The notes below the pieces were generated by a model. The model made no database searches, was not told where the DNA came from, and was given only the letters and a program-made list of their open reading frames with translations. From Vibrio atypicus (lineage in GTDB: Bacteria > Pseudomonadota > Gammaproteobacteria > Enterobacterales > Vibrionaceae): a stretch of 64,000 nt of DNA. The position numbers and the translations under genes are program-made. The stretch is taken from NCBI RefSeq assembly GCF_009811315.1, contig NZ_BLID01000004.1, forward strand, positions 186,001 to 250,000, in the 5' to 3' direction. Positions 54,326-63,607 of the stretch are shown piece after piece. Position 1 is the first letter of the stretch. Each line of letters starts with the position of its first letter.

Positions 54326-54711
54326 ACCATGATCCCCGCTAGTAGTGACAGAACGGCTGTCGCTGCGAAAGCAACCTTAGCGCTCATTGCGCCAGATTCC
54401 AGCTCTTCAAAATGACCTAGGTCCATTAACAGGTGACGAATACCACCCGCAATATGATAGGCCAGCGCCGTTAGGATTCCCCACAAGATAAACTTCACGA
54501 AGAAGCCATCGACGATGTCGACTGCTTGTGCGTAACCCACTGGAGAGGATAAGGATATGGATAGTAACCAAAGTAGGATCCCGACCGCGACAAACGTAAT
54601 TACACCGGATACACGGTGTAAGATAGATGCGATTGCTGTGATCGGAAAGCGAATGGTCTGTAAATCTAAATTAACAGGTCTTGATTTTCTTTCTTTCACG
54701 GGCTTGCTCAC
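54319..54711 (-). CDS. sdhC: SdhC, cytochrome b556 subunit
   Basis: 130 residues with three membrane helices. SILHRVSGVITF holds quinone-site residues and AYHIAGGIRHLLMDLGH the heme-ligating histidine. The start is GTG with GGAG four bases upstream. It heads sdhCDAB-sucABCD. Confidence 0.95.
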   Translation of the reverse strand: MSKPVKERKSRPVNLDLQTIRFPITAIASILHRVSGVITFVAVGILLWLLSISLSSPVGYAQAVDIVDGFFVKFILWGILTALAYHIAGGIRHLLMDLGHFEELESGAMSAKVAFAATAVLSLLAGIMVW

Positions 54712-55107
54712 TCAGCTCCATTGAGCATTTATAGTTATAAACGAATTTTGGTTGCAAACCTGCAAAAGTTAACATTTGATTAACAAATACCACCATCATT
54801 CGACTGAGTATTTTGTAAAAAATTTGTTAACAACAAGATTTGAAACTTCACCTCACTATTGTTTCAAGCCTTGAATTTATTAGGTTTCCACCAAAATTTA
54901 CTGCGCCACTATACGGCTGGCAACATTCTAATACAATTGATGTAACAATTTTTGCTACACAGCACAGATTTTTAACCTTACGTGTTCAAAAAATCATAAC
55001 AAGTGCACACATCAGAGGAGAGAAATTGACTTTGATAACGAATACACGTACAAAAATGTCACACAAAACATCCTGGACGGATTAATAATAAAACAAAGGA
55101 GATTGTT
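54712..55107. promoter_or_regulatory. sdhC/gltA divergent control region with ArcA-like repeat
   Basis: 396 bp without a credible gene. GTTAA (54768-54772), six bases, then ATTAA (54779-54783) form a direct repeat with the 11-bp period preferred by ArcA; another GTTAA is at 54826-54830. The pair lies 57-75 bp upstream of the sdhC start. ArcA repression of sdh and gltA is well known in enterobacteria. Promoter elements cannot be fixed with confidence in this AT-rich DNA. Confidence 0.45.
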
Positions 55108-56397
55108 ATGGCGGATAAGAAAGCTACCCTTCATGTTGAAGGTCAAGCGCCTATCGAGCTACCAATTATGGAAGGTGCCCTTGGTACACCTGTAATTGAC
55201 GTTCGTAAACTGGGAGCAAATGGATTCTTTACTTTTGACCCAGGTTTTCTTGCCACTGCATCTTGTGAGTCTCAAATCACCTACATCGACGGCGGCAAAG
55301 GGATTCTTTTGCACCGCGGTTACCCAATTGATCAGCTAGCAAATAACGCTGATTACTTAGAAGTATGTTACATCCTTCTTTATGGTGAAGCCCCAACCCG
55401 TGAACAATACGAGCAATTCAAAACAACTGTAACTCGCCATACTATGGTGCATGAGCAAATCGCTAGCTTCTTCCACGGCTTCCGTCGTGATGCTCACCCA
55501 ATGGCAGTTATGTGTGGTGTCGTCGGTGCACTGGCCGCGTTCTACCACGATTCTCTCGACATCAACAACGATGAACACCGTGAGATTGCTGCGTATCGTC
55601 TACTATCTAAGATGCCAACCTTGGCAGCCATGTGTTACAAATACTCTATTGGCCAGCCATTCATATACCCTCGCAACGACCTAAGCTACGCAGAAAACTT
55701 CCTACACATGATGTTTGCTAACCCATGTGAAGAGTACGAAGTGAACCCAGTAGTTGCTCAAGCGATGGATAAAATCTTTACCCTACACGCAGACCACGAG
55801 CAAAATGCCTCGACGTCTACTGTTCGTCTATCTGGTTCATCAGGTGCAAACCCATTTGCATGTATCGCAGCAGGTATCGCTTCTCTATGGGGCCCTGCGC
55901 ACGGTGGTGCAAACGAAGCATGTCTGAAGATGCTAGAGGAGATCGGCAGTGTTGATAACATTGCAGAGTATGTTGAACGCGCGAAAGATAAAGATGACCC
56001 ATTCCGCCTAATGGGCTTCGGTCATCGCGTTTACAAAAACTACGACCCTCGTGCGACAGTAATGCGCGAAACATGTCACGAAGTACTGAAAGAGCTAAAT
56101 ATTAAAGATCCACTACTAGACGTAGCAATGGAACTTGAGCGTATCGCACTTTCTGATGAGTACTTTGTATCGAAAAAACTATACCCTAACGTAGATTTCT
56201 ACTCAGGTATCATCCTTAAAGCGATTGGTATTCCTGTCTCTATGTTTACGGTTATCTTCGCGATTTCTCGTACTATCGGTTGGATTGCTCACTGGAACGA
56301 AATGCACAGTGATCCACTCAACCGTATCGGTCGCCCACGTCAGCTGTATACAGGTGAAGTTCAACGTGAATTTTCTCCGATTCACGAACGTGAATAA
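55108..56397 (+). CDS. gltA: GltA, type II citrate synthase
   Basis: 429 residues, typical of the NADH-sensitive hexameric form. Catalytic regions are [27 protein letters not shown] and [14 protein letters not shown], with the late aspartate in YPNVDFYSG. It condenses acetyl-CoA with oxaloacetate. AAAGGAG precedes the ATG. It diverges from the sdh-suc operon; a strong terminator follows. Confidence 0.98.
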   Translation: MADKKATLHVEGQAPIELPIMEGALGTPVIDVRKLGANGFFTFDPGFLATASCESQITYIDGGKGILLHRGYPIDQLANNADYLEVCYILLYGEAPTREQYEQFKTTVTRHTMVHEQIASFFHGFRRDAHPMAVMCGVVGALAAFYHDSLDINNDEHREIAAYRLLSKMPTLAAMCYKYSIGQPFIYPRNDLSYAENFLHMMFANPCEEYEVNPVVAQAMDKIFTLHADHEQNASTSTVRLSGSSGANPFACIAAGIASLWGPAHGGANEACLKMLEEIGSVDNIAEYVERAKDKDDPFRLMGFGHRVYKNYDPRATVMRETCHEVLKELNIKDPLLDVAMELERIALSDEYFVSKKLYPNVDFYSGIILKAIGIPVSMFTVIFAISRTIGWIAHWNEMHSDPLNRIGRPRQLYTGEVQREFSPIHERE

Positions 56398-56416
56398 TCG
56401 CTAGATAGTGATAAAC

Positions 56417-56449
56417 AAAGGGCTGACGTACAACGTCAGCCCTTTTTTA
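56417..56449 (+). terminator. gltA terminator
   Basis: AAAGGGCTGACG and CGTCAGCCCTTT pair around a 5-nt loop and run into TTTTTT. The following 150 bp to the Nif3-like gene hold nothing I can identify. Confidence 0.92.
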
Positions 56450-56603
56450 TTGTTCGCTTTTATTCTATTGTCATCCACAGTAATGAGGGAGCAAGAAGTG
56501 AGGACATCAGGAAGTGTTTAGAGATTCCCTACTCCCCTATTCTTTGGTCTATAGAATGACACCTCTCTTTATAGCTAATAGCTTTGCCTTCCCCAACTCT
56601 TAG

Positions 56604-57362
56604 CTACACTGGATTGTCGATATCAATAAACTCAACATCTAGACCATGCTCTGCCGCTATCCACTCACCTAGCGCCTTCACACCGTAACGCTCCGTTGCA
56701 TGATGACCTGCCGCGAAATAGTGAATACCCATTTCACGAGCAGTGTAAGTCGTACGCTCTGAGATCTCACCCGAAATATAAGCATCCAATCCAAGCTGGA
56801 CTGCAAGCTCTATATAATCTTGACCACCGCCAGTACACCAACCAATGGTTTCTATTATCTTACCCGCTTGATCCGGAGCGATATGCAAAGGCTGGCGATT
56901 CAGGACTTGATTAATCTTACTCGCAAACTCCGCACCAGACATTGGCTGTTTTAGTCGACCTCGCATTGCAACAGATTGAGGATGTCCTTCCATTCCACCC
57001 TCTACGTCGATATCAAGTAAACGAGCCAACTCTGCGTTGTTGCCCAGCTCAGGATGAATATCTAGAGGCAAGTGGTAACCTAACAAATTGATATCATTTT
57101 TAATCAAGGTTCGGATTCGATTACCTTTCATACCACGAATTGGCTCAGGCTCACCTTTCCAAAAATAACCATGGTGGACCAACAACGCATCCGCGTTTAA
57201 CTCAACCGCTTTATCCACCAATGCTTGAGAAGCCGTCACACCAGTCACGATACGAGTTACTTCTTGTTTTCCTTCAACTTGGAGTCCATTGGGCGCGTAA
57301 TCTTTAATCAACTGAGGAGACAGTTTTTCGTTGAGTATTTTTTCTAGTTGCAAGATGTTCAT
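56604..57362 (-). CDS. Nif3-like dinuclear metal-centre protein (YbgI)
   Basis: 252 residues from the ATG at 57362 (GGAA six bases upstream); a TTG at 57374 is unlikely. Metal-site motifs are LLVHHGYFW near residue 65, GYHLPLDIHPELGNN, and AGHHATERYG near the C-terminus. It is related to E. coli YbgI/GTP cyclohydrolase I type 2-like proteins. Biochemical function is not established. Confidence 0.9.
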   Translation of the reverse strand: MNILQLEKILNEKLSPQLIKDYAPNGLQVEGKQEVTRIVTGVTASQALVDKAVELNADALLVHHGYFWKGEPEPIRGMKGNRIRTLIKNDINLLGYHLPLDIHPELGNNAELARLLDIDVEGGMEGHPQSVAMRGRLKQPMSGAEFASKINQVLNRQPLHIAPDQAGKIIETIGWCTGGGQDYIELAVQLGLDAYISGEISERTTYTAREMGIHYFAAGHHATERYGVKALGEWIAAEHGLDVEFIDIDNPV

Positions 57363-57486
57363 TCTAACTTCCAATCACTTGTGAACGCGGGTTCGTTGAT
57401 TCTATGTCGCAAAGTGTATTCCAACCATAGCAACGATGCTAGGGGCTGGTTACAATAGTGCTAACTGGTTTTACTAAGGTAAAAGG

Positions 57487-58239
57487 ATGACCCCGTACCA
57501 ACGCTTCTACCAATGGATAGCAAAGACCCCCTCTCTGTTTGAAAGCAAACCGCCTTTTGAGTCATTGCAAAATCTCATATCACTACCTATTCGCAATAGT
57601 CACTATGACGGAAACCCAAGACTAGGCTTTCTCTATCAACATTTATGTACTGATCTTCTTACGAGCACCTCAAAATATTCTGTTGAGCTCGAAGAAGTTC
57701 AGATAAATAGAGAAAATGGACAAACACTCGGTGCCATCGATTTGATCCTGAATAACCATCAAACTCAAGCGCAAGAGCACTGGGAAGTCGCAATCAAATT
57801 TTATCTACTACATCATGGCACGTGGTTTGGACCTAATGCGCATGATCAACTTGATAAGAAGCTTGATCGCATGTTGACCCATCAACTTAAAATGAGTGAC
57901 ACCGCCGAGTTTTTAACGCAATACCCTCATCTCACAGAACTATCAGAGCACCTATTGCTACAAGGTCGCCTCTACATTAACCCCTTTTCTCCAGAGCCTA
58001 TTCCGGATGAGTGTTTAGGGCTAAAAATCAACAAAAGTCAGATAGCCGGACATTGGTGCTATCAAAGTCAGTGGGAGCAAATTGGTGAATTGCTTTACGA
58101 GCTAGAAAAGCCACTTTGGGCCATTGGTTTAAAAGAGTTCAATGAGCCTATTGAAAAACCAAACGGGCGATTTGTCCATGCTCAAACGAAAGAAGGACAA
58201 TTTTGGTTTGTAGTACCAGATAGCTGGCCCAATGAATAA
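57487..58239 (+). CDS. DUF1853 family protein
   Basis: 250 residues, cytosolic. Landmarks are LGFLYQHLCTDLL, GAIDLIL, HWEVAIKFYLLHHG and GPNAHDQLDKKLDRMLTHQL, the DUF1853 pattern; the D...E.K arrangement recalls the PD-(D/E)xK nuclease fold. Function unknown. Confidence 0.82.
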   Translation: MTPYQRFYQWIAKTPSLFESKPPFESLQNLISLPIRNSHYDGNPRLGFLYQHLCTDLLTSTSKYSVELEEVQINRENGQTLGAIDLILNNHQTQAQEHWEVAIKFYLLHHGTWFGPNAHDQLDKKLDRMLTHQLKMSDTAEFLTQYPHLTELSEHLLLQGRLYINPFSPEPIPDECLGLKINKSQIAGHWCYQSQWEQIGELLYELEKPLWAIGLKEFNEPIEKPNGRFVHAQTKEGQFWFVVPDSWPNE

Positions 58240-58266
58240 AAAGGGCCGACAATCTGTCGACCCTTG
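58239..58266. terminator. Weak hairpin between DUF1853 and pgm
   Basis: AAGGGCCGAC and GTCGACCCTT pair with one mismatch around a short loop. Flanking A residues favour leftward use; T-tracts are short. Confidence 0.5.
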
Positions 58267-58288
58267 AAACAACACTCAATCGCCTAAA

Positions 58289-59935
58289 TTACAAACCTGC
58301 GTCTGCAAAGACTTGGTTTACGATTTCTTGCGCTTCTGCCTCGATTTGCTTTAGATGCTCAGCACCCTTAAAGCTCTCACAGTAGATTTTGTAGATATCT
58401 TCAGTACCTGAAGGACGAGCAGCAAACCAGCCGTTTTCTGTTGTCACTTTCAAGCCACCGATAGCTGCGCCATTACCAGGAGCATGAGTCAAACGAGCTG
58501 TAATAGCATCACCAGCTAGAGTCTCTGCTGTTACCATCTCAGCTGATAGCTTAGATAAAACTGCTTTTTGTGGACCATTTGCCACAGCCTGAATTCGATT
58601 GTACTCAGATGCCCCATGCTTCGCCGCGAGCTCTTCGTAGTACTCTTGAGGGTTCTTACCTGTTACTGCAGTGATCTCAGCAGCTAATAAACAAAGGATG
58701 ATGCCATCTTTGTCCGTCGACCATGGCGTACCATCTTTACGTAAGAACGAAGCGCCTGCAGACTCTTCACCACCAAAGCCAAACTTACCTTCATAAAGGC
58801 CATCAACAAACCATTTAAAGCCTACTGGTACTTCACACAGTTCACGACCAAGATCTGCTACTACGCGATCAATCAATGCACTTGATACCAGCGTTTTGCC
58901 GACAGCAACATCTTTACCCCAACCTTCACGGTGGCGGTATAGGTAATCAATACAAACAGCTAAGAAGTGGTTAGGATTCATTAGACCTTTTGGAGTCACA
59001 ATACCGTGACGATCGTAATCTGGATCGTTGCCAAACGCTAAGTCGTATTCATCTTTAAGTGCCAATAGGCCCGCCATCGCATAAGGTGATGAACAGTCCA
59101 TACGCACAACGCCATCTTTATCTAATGACATAAACTGGAATGATGGGTCAATCGCTTCACTCACGAGAGTTAGGTCTAGGTTGTACGCTTTACCAATCTG
59201 ACGCCAGTAATCAATACCACTACCACCGAGCGGATCAACACCAAGTTTTAGATTCGCTTTTTGAATCGCTTCCATGTCGATAACATTAACAAGGTCATCG
59301 ATGTATGGCTTAACTAAATCCAGCTCTGAGAACAACTCTGACGCTTTAGCTTCCGCTAACGGCATGCGCTTAACGCCTTGTAGACGTTCAGCAATCAACA
59401 CATTGGCGCGATCTTGAATAGCTTGAGTCAGTTCACCCTCTGCCGGGCCACCGTGCGTCGGGTTATATTTAATGCCGCCGTCTTGTGGTGGATTATGTGA
59501 TGGTGTAATTACAATACCATCAGCCTTAGCGTCATTTTTAAGGTTATAAGTCAAAATAGCGTGTGATACACCAGGTGTTGGCGTGTAGCCGTTGTCCTGT
59601 TGCACAATCACTTTTACACCGTTCGCGATAAGTACTTCCACAACACTTGAAAACGCAGGTTCGGACAAAGCGTGAGTATCTTTACCAACAAATAACGGAC
59701 CTGTTGTGCCCTTTTCAGCACGCACTTCTGCAATCGCTTGAGCAATCGCCAAAATATGGTTTTCGTTAAAGGTTGATTTATCTGAGCTACCGCGATGCCC
59801 TGATGTACCAAATTCTACTTTGTGATCTGGGTTTGCTGGGTCTGGTTGTAGGAGGAAGTAGTTAGAGACCAACGCAGGAATATTATGAAGGTCCTGTTGT
59901 TGAGCTTTTTGTCCCGCTCGTGGGTGCATAGCCAT
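58289..59935 (-). CDS. pgm: Pgm, alpha-D-phosphohexomutase (phosphoglucomutase)
   Basis: 548 residues from the ATG at 59935, chosen for the AGGA site and the family start [14 protein letters not shown]; an in-frame ATG at 59968 would add 11 residues. GTSGHRGSS, the phosphoserine loop [11 protein letters not shown], metal loop [18 protein letters not shown] and [12 protein letters not shown] are all present. It interconverts glucose 1- and 6-phosphate. It follows seqA, as in E. coli. Confidence 0.97.
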   Translation of the reverse strand: MAMHPRAGQKAQQQDLHNIPALVSNYFLLQPDPANPDHKVEFGTSGHRGSSDKSTFNENHILAIAQAIAEVRAEKGTTGPLFVGKDTHALSEPAFSSVVEVLIANGVKVIVQQDNGYTPTPGVSHAILTYNLKNDAKADGIVITPSHNPPQDGGIKYNPTHGGPAEGELTQAIQDRANVLIAERLQGVKRMPLAEAKASELFSELDLVKPYIDDLVNVIDMEAIQKANLKLGVDPLGGSGIDYWRQIGKAYNLDLTLVSEAIDPSFQFMSLDKDGVVRMDCSSPYAMAGLLALKDEYDLAFGNDPDYDRHGIVTPKGLMNPNHFLAVCIDYLYRHREGWGKDVAVGKTLVSSALIDRVVADLGRELCEVPVGFKWFVDGLYEGKFGFGGEESAGASFLRKDGTPWSTDKDGIILCLLAAEITAVTGKNPQEYYEELAAKHGASEYNRIQAVANGPQKAVLSKLSAEMVTAETLAGDAITARLTHAPGNGAAIGGLKVTTENGWFAARPSGTEDIYKIYCESFKGAEHLKQIEAEAQEIVNQVFADAGL

Positions 59936-59965
59936 TTTGACATCCTTTCTTAAAATAATAGAAAA

Positions 59966-60013
59966 CAAAAAACCCCATAATACATGATGTTAAGCGTATA
60001 TTATGAGGTTTAA
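59966..60013 (-). terminator. Hairpin between seqA and pgm
   Basis: On the minus strand AAACCTCATAATA pairs with TATTATGGGGTTT (one mismatch) and runs into TTTTTGTTTT. It lies between the seqA stop and the pgm ribosome site, so it may end seqA transcripts or attenuate pgm. Confidence 0.7.
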
Positions 60014-60024
60014 ATCAGACTTCT

Positions 60025-60561
60025 TTAAATTGAGTTAGCTACTTTGTCAGTCAAGTCAGCCGGGAAGTTCATTCTTGCCATCAACTGATCTACCATCTGC
60101 CTTTTACGGCTAGTGTTACTGTTGGTAATCACCCAGAATGGTGAGCCAGGAATCGCTTTCGGTTTCGTCGTATTCCCACTTTCTAGCAAGGTCTGTTCGT
60201 TGTTAGCGAAGTAAACTCGCTTGCGACCTTTAACTTGAGTCGCCTCAGAAAAGCCATTCGGGTCAATGCGGTGAAGAGTCGATAGCACTAGCATGAATCG
60301 ATCAATCGCTTTCTTAAGCCCCGCAAACTCATCCGAAATCAGTAGTGAACGCATCTCTTTCACGTAGTCTACCGTTTCTTCTTTCGCTGCGTCACGGCTA
60401 ACAACAATACCTTTTGGCTGAGCCGCAGTCACTGGTGCCGGTTGCGCGTTTTGTTCATCCATTAAAAGACGACGCAAAATATCTGACGCACTCTCACCAA
60501 TGTGTTGGGTTTGACTTGCGATGTAACGGTATAGATCCTCATCAACCTCAATTGTTTTCAT
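60025..60561 (-). CDS. seqA: SeqA, replication-initiation negative modulator
   Basis: 178 residues. An N-terminal multimerisation helix pair (MKTIEVDEDLYRYIASQT, SASDILRRLL) is joined by a linker to a C-terminal domain binding hemimethylated GATC (about 65-178, with KGRKRVYFA and SNTSRKRQM). It sequesters new origins from DnaA. It diverges from ybfF, as in E. coli. Confidence 0.97.
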   Translation of the reverse strand: MKTIEVDEDLYRYIASQTQHIGESASDILRRLLMDEQNAQPAPVTAAQPKGIVVSRDAAKEETVDYVKEMRSLLISDEFAGLKKAIDRFMLVLSTLHRIDPNGFSEATQVKGRKRVYFANNEQTLLESGNTTKPKAIPGSPFWVITNSNTSRKRQMVDQLMARMNFPADLTDKVANSI

Positions 60562-60653
60562 TCGCTTTTCACAATCTCTATGTTTAAACTCTGGGGGATT
60601 ATAGCGAGATCTTTAAAGAGACTCTACGGTTAACCTGCCACGAATAAAAGAAA

Positions 60654-61418
60654 ATGTCACAACAGCTCAACTACAAAGTCGAAGGTGAAGGCCACACCAT
60701 CATTTTGATCCATGGCCTATTCGGCAACCTGGACAATTTAGGTTTGCTTGCACGAGATTTACGTCAAGATCATCAAGTTATTAGCATTGATCTACGTAAT
60801 CATGGTCAATCTTTTCAAAGCGATCAGCACAACTATCAATTATTAGCGCAAGATGTGTACGAATTACTCAATTCGTTAGCCCTTACGTCTTACACCTTAA
60901 TAGGCCACTCTATGGGCGGTAAAGTTGCAATGAAAGTTGCAGAGTTAGCCAAGCAAAAGGTTGAAAAGCTGATTGTGCTCGACATGGCGCCCGTTGCTTA
61001 TACTCAAAGCAAACATGACAATGTCTTCAATGGACTAAAAGCAGTAATGACGCAAAAGCCTACCAGCCGAAAGCAAGCTTTGGATATATTAGCCGAACAC
61101 ATTGAGCTTGAAGGTGTGAGGCAATTCCTTGGAAAGTCACTTTATAATTCAGGCTCTCATCTTGAATGGCGCTTTAACGTCACGAGCTTATGGAATAACT
61201 ATTGGCAAATCCTTGGTTGGGAACCAATCGAAAAGATAATGACGCCAACCTTGTTCATTAAAGGTGGTGACTCTGATTATCTCATCGCAGATCATCAAGC
61301 TGATGTTCAAAAGCAGTTTGCCAATGTCAAAGCGCACGTGATTGCTAATACTGGCCACTGGTTACATGCTGAAAAACCAGCAGAAGTACTGCGCGCGATC
61401 CGTAAATATATTGCATAA
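60654..61418 (+). CDS. ybfF: YbfF, acyl-CoA/short-chain esterase
   Basis: 254 residues, alpha/beta hydrolase. Oxyanion region LIHGLFGNLDNLG, nucleophile elbow IGHSMGGKVAM, acid in FIKGGDSDYL and histidine in NTGHWLHAEKP. Cytosolic. Physiological substrate is unsettled. Neighbour to seqA and upstream of fldA, as in E. coli. Confidence 0.92.
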   Translation: MSQQLNYKVEGEGHTIILIHGLFGNLDNLGLLARDLRQDHQVISIDLRNHGQSFQSDQHNYQLLAQDVYELLNSLALTSYTLIGHSMGGKVAMKVAELAKQKVEKLIVLDMAPVAYTQSKHDNVFNGLKAVMTQKPTSRKQALDILAEHIELEGVRQFLGKSLYNSGSHLEWRFNVTSLWNNYWQILGWEPIEKIMTPTLFIKGGDSDYLIADHQADVQKQFANVKAHVIANTGHWLHAEKPAEVLRAIRKYIA

Positions 61419-61511
61419 AACAGAATGAGAGATCTGTTACGCTTCGCCCGTTAACTTTATCTACTAACAGTGGTATAGTTCGGCGCAAGTAATTTGGCAT
61501 AAAGGGATCCC

Positions 61512-61733
61512 ATGCTTTACGACTACATGAACATGCTCGAGTCTATTGGTCTCGATCTACTTTTTGCGTCTATATTCTTTCTTATTGGTATGGCAATAAA
61601 AGATGTCTTAAAAGCGGGTAATGTTCCCCCTTTCGGTCGTCGCATCGTATGGTTAGTCCTTTTCCTTGGCTGTGCTGGCTTTATTGCTAAAGGCATTATT
61701 CAGCTTAGCTGGGAAGGTGGTGGTATAGGTTGA
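61512..61733 (+). CDS. DUF2788 membrane protein
   Basis: 73 residues with two membrane helices (about 11-29 and 45-64) and the family turn AGNVPPFGRRIVW. It lies between ybfF and fldA. Function unknown. Confidence 0.82.
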   Translation: MLYDYMNMLESIGLDLLFASIFFLIGMAIKDVLKAGNVPPFGRRIVWLVLFLGCAGFIAKGIIQLSWEGGGIG

Positions 61734-61777
61734 TTTCCACCTAACCCACAACAGAAATTAGTAAAGGTAACGAATCT

Positions 61778-62311
61778 ATGGCAAGTGTAGGCATCTTCTT
61801 TGGTAGCGATACAGGTAACACTGAAGCTGTTGCAAAGATGATTCAAAAGCAACTAGGTAAACAACTGGTTCACGTTCAAGATATCGCAAAAAGCAGCAAA
61901 GAAGACATCGATAACTTCGATCTTTTGCTACTAGGTATCCCAACTTGGTACTACGGTGAAGCACAATGTGATTGGGATGATTTCTTCCCAGAATTAGAGC
62001 AAATCGACTTCTCAACTAAGCTGGTTGCAATCTTTGGTTGTGGTGACCAAGAAGATTACGCAGAGTACTTCTGTGACGCTATGGGCACTGTACGCGATAT
62101 CGTGGAAGCGAAAGGCGGCACTATCCTTGGCTACACATCAACAGATGGCTACGAATTTGAAGCGTCTAAAGGTCTTGTTGAAGGCGATGACTCTCAATTC
62201 GTTGGTCTATGTATCGATGAAGATCGTCAACCAGAACTCACCGAAGAGCGTGTTAACAGCTGGTGTAAACAGATTCACGAAGAGATGTGTCTAGCTGAGC
62301 TAGAAGACTAA
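61778..62311 (+). CDS. fldA: FldA, long-chain flavodoxin
   Basis: 177 residues. FMN phosphate loop GSDTGNTE, ring-contact regions PTWYYGEAQCDWDDF and FGCGDQEDYAEYF; the latter is split by the loop of long-chain flavodoxins. It is an electron donor for MetH, PflA, IspG and BioB activation. It is followed by fur 740 bp later, as in many gamma-proteobacteria, with one convergent gene inserted. Confidence 0.97.
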   Translation: MASVGIFFGSDTGNTEAVAKMIQKQLGKQLVHVQDIAKSSKEDIDNFDLLLLGIPTWYYGEAQCDWDDFFPELEQIDFSTKLVAIFGCGDQEDYAEYFCDAMGTVRDIVEAKGGTILGYTSTDGYEFEASKGLVEGDDSQFVGLCIDEDRQPELTEERVNSWCKQIHEEMCLAELED

Positions 62312-62326
62312 GCATCACTTTGAACA

Positions 62327-62355
62327 AAAAAACCTCCGCTTTCGGAGGTTTTTTT
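62327..62355. terminator. Bidirectional terminator, fldA/DUF4442
   Basis: AAACCTCCG-cttt-CGGAGGTTT with A7 and T7 flanks, between convergent genes. Confidence 0.92.
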
Positions 62356-62854
62356 ATGCCGTTTGTTCTTCTACGTCTTCTCGGTATTTCGGTTTTTTAC
62401 GCACGTACAACTTACGTTGCACCTCTGAGACGACATTGCCCTGCTTGTCTTTGACATGGATAACAAACTCAGGAAAGCACTTCTCACCATTGGCCGTTTG
62501 GCGAATAATCTCTTCGACTTGCTCTAATGGCACAATAAAGTCCGCATACAAATCACTTTGACCGGGTTTGATAAAGTTAATACTCGCCTCTTTGTCCCAA
62601 ACGAAATACTGCTCACCTAAAATCCCCATTAGCATTAGCGAATAAACAGGATCTGTGAGAGAGAAAATGCTGCCGCCATATTGAGTCCGGTTGGCATTTT
62701 TGTTCCACCATCGTAGCTTCAGCTTCATTTTTACTTCACGGAAATCATCGCTAATTGAGAGGATTTTTATTCCCGCCCCCCAAAATGGAGGCCAACTATT
62801 CAAGGCAAACTTCACTATATTTGGCTTGTAGATTTTGGACATCCAACTTCCCAT
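62354..62854 (-). CDS. DUF4442 hotdog-fold protein
   Basis: 166 residues. The body fits the hotdog thioesterase-like DUF4442 group: WWNKNANRTQYGGSIFSLTDPVY, then FVWDKEASINFIKPG and a C-terminal strand VSEVQRKLYVRKK (parts quoted). It may act on acyl-CoA, but no catalytic proof is visible. The ATG at 62854 has GGGA seven bases upstream; another at 62842 is possible. Confidence 0.8.
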   Translation of the reverse strand: MGSWMSKIYKPNIVKFALNSWPPFWGAGIKILSISDDFREVKMKLKLRWWNKNANRTQYGGSIFSLTDPVYSLMLMGILGEQYFVWDKEASINFIKPGQSDLYADFIVPLEQVEEIIRQTANGEKCFPEFVIHVKDKQGNVVSEVQRKLYVRKKPKYREDVEEQTA

Positions 62855-63053
62855 TCAAATATCCCTGTATAAATATGAACAATGTTACACAATTGTAACT
62901 GGTTAGACCTCTAATATCAGTGACCTAACACGAGTTTACAAAAAATCCCTAGTAACCCTTTGAAGTTCGTGGTTTATTGTTGTCTTGTAGTGCCCTATAA
63001 TGTTAGGAATATTGAATTCTGTTAATTACTGCAGATCATCAACAGGAAAGTAT

Positions 63054-63503
63054 ATGTCAGATAATAACCAAGCGCTTAAGGATGCTGGTCTAAAGGTAAC
63101 CCTTCCTAGACTCAAAATTTTAGAAGTACTACAGCAGCCTGAATGCCAACATATTAGCGCTGAAGATCTATATAAGAAGCTGATTGATCTAGGGGAAGAG
63201 ATCGGTCTTGCTACTGTGTATCGCGTATTGAACCAATTTGATGATGCAGGTATTGTGACTCGCCATCACTTTGAGGGCGGTAAATCAGTATTTGAACTAT
63301 CAACTCAACATCACCACGACCACCTAGTGTGCCTTGACTGTGGTGAAGTGATTGAGTTCTCTGATGACTTGATTGAAGAGCGTCAGAAAGAGATCGCGGC
63401 TAAATACAATGTAACCCTAACCAACCACAGCTTGTACCTTTACGGTAAATGCGGTGATGGGACATGTAAAGAAAACCCAGACGCACACAAAGCTAAGAAA
63501 TAA
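63054..63503 (+). CDS. fur: Fur, ferric uptake regulator
   Basis: 149 residues from the ATG at 63054 with CAGGAAAG upstream; an in-frame start at 63000 would add 18 atypical residues. Winged helix with LPRLKILEVLQQ and GLATVYRVLNQFDDAGIV; metal site HHHDHLVCLDCGEVIEF and a C-terminal C..C pair in GKCGDGTCKEN. Represses iron-uptake genes with iron(II). No strong Fur box is seen in its own leader. Confidence 0.98.
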   Translation: MSDNNQALKDAGLKVTLPRLKILEVLQQPECQHISAEDLYKKLIDLGEEIGLATVYRVLNQFDDAGIVTRHHFEGGKSVFELSTQHHHDHLVCLDCGEVIEFSDDLIEERQKEIAAKYNVTLTNHSLYLYGKCGDGTCKENPDAHKAKK

Positions 63504-63505
63504 AG

Positions 63506-63531
63506 AAAAAGCCGCTCATGCGGCTTTTTTA
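63506..63531 (+). terminator. fur terminator
   Basis: AAAGCCGC-tcat-GCGGCTTTTTT, directly after the fur stop. Confidence 0.92.
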
Positions 63532-63559
63532 ATAACGTCATATCTGCGAGTTCAACGCA

Positions 63560-63592
63560 AAAAAATGCCAGTCAAGTGACTGGCATTTTTAT
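63560..63592 (-). terminator. glnS terminator
   Basis: AAAAATGCCAGTCA and TGACTGGCATTTTT pair around a short loop with A/T runs on both sides; on the minus strand it follows glnS. Confidence 0.9.
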
Positions 63593-63607
63593 AACGATTA
63601 ATCGCAA

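Noticed and set aside
54840-55085. 81-codon rightward ORF between sdhC and gltA
   Set aside because: No Shine-Dalgarno and low-complexity AT-rich composition in a divergent promoter region; no recognisable protein features.
62855-63053. Autoregulatory Fur box before fur
   Set aside because: I find no 19-mer with a good match to the Fur consensus in this spacer.
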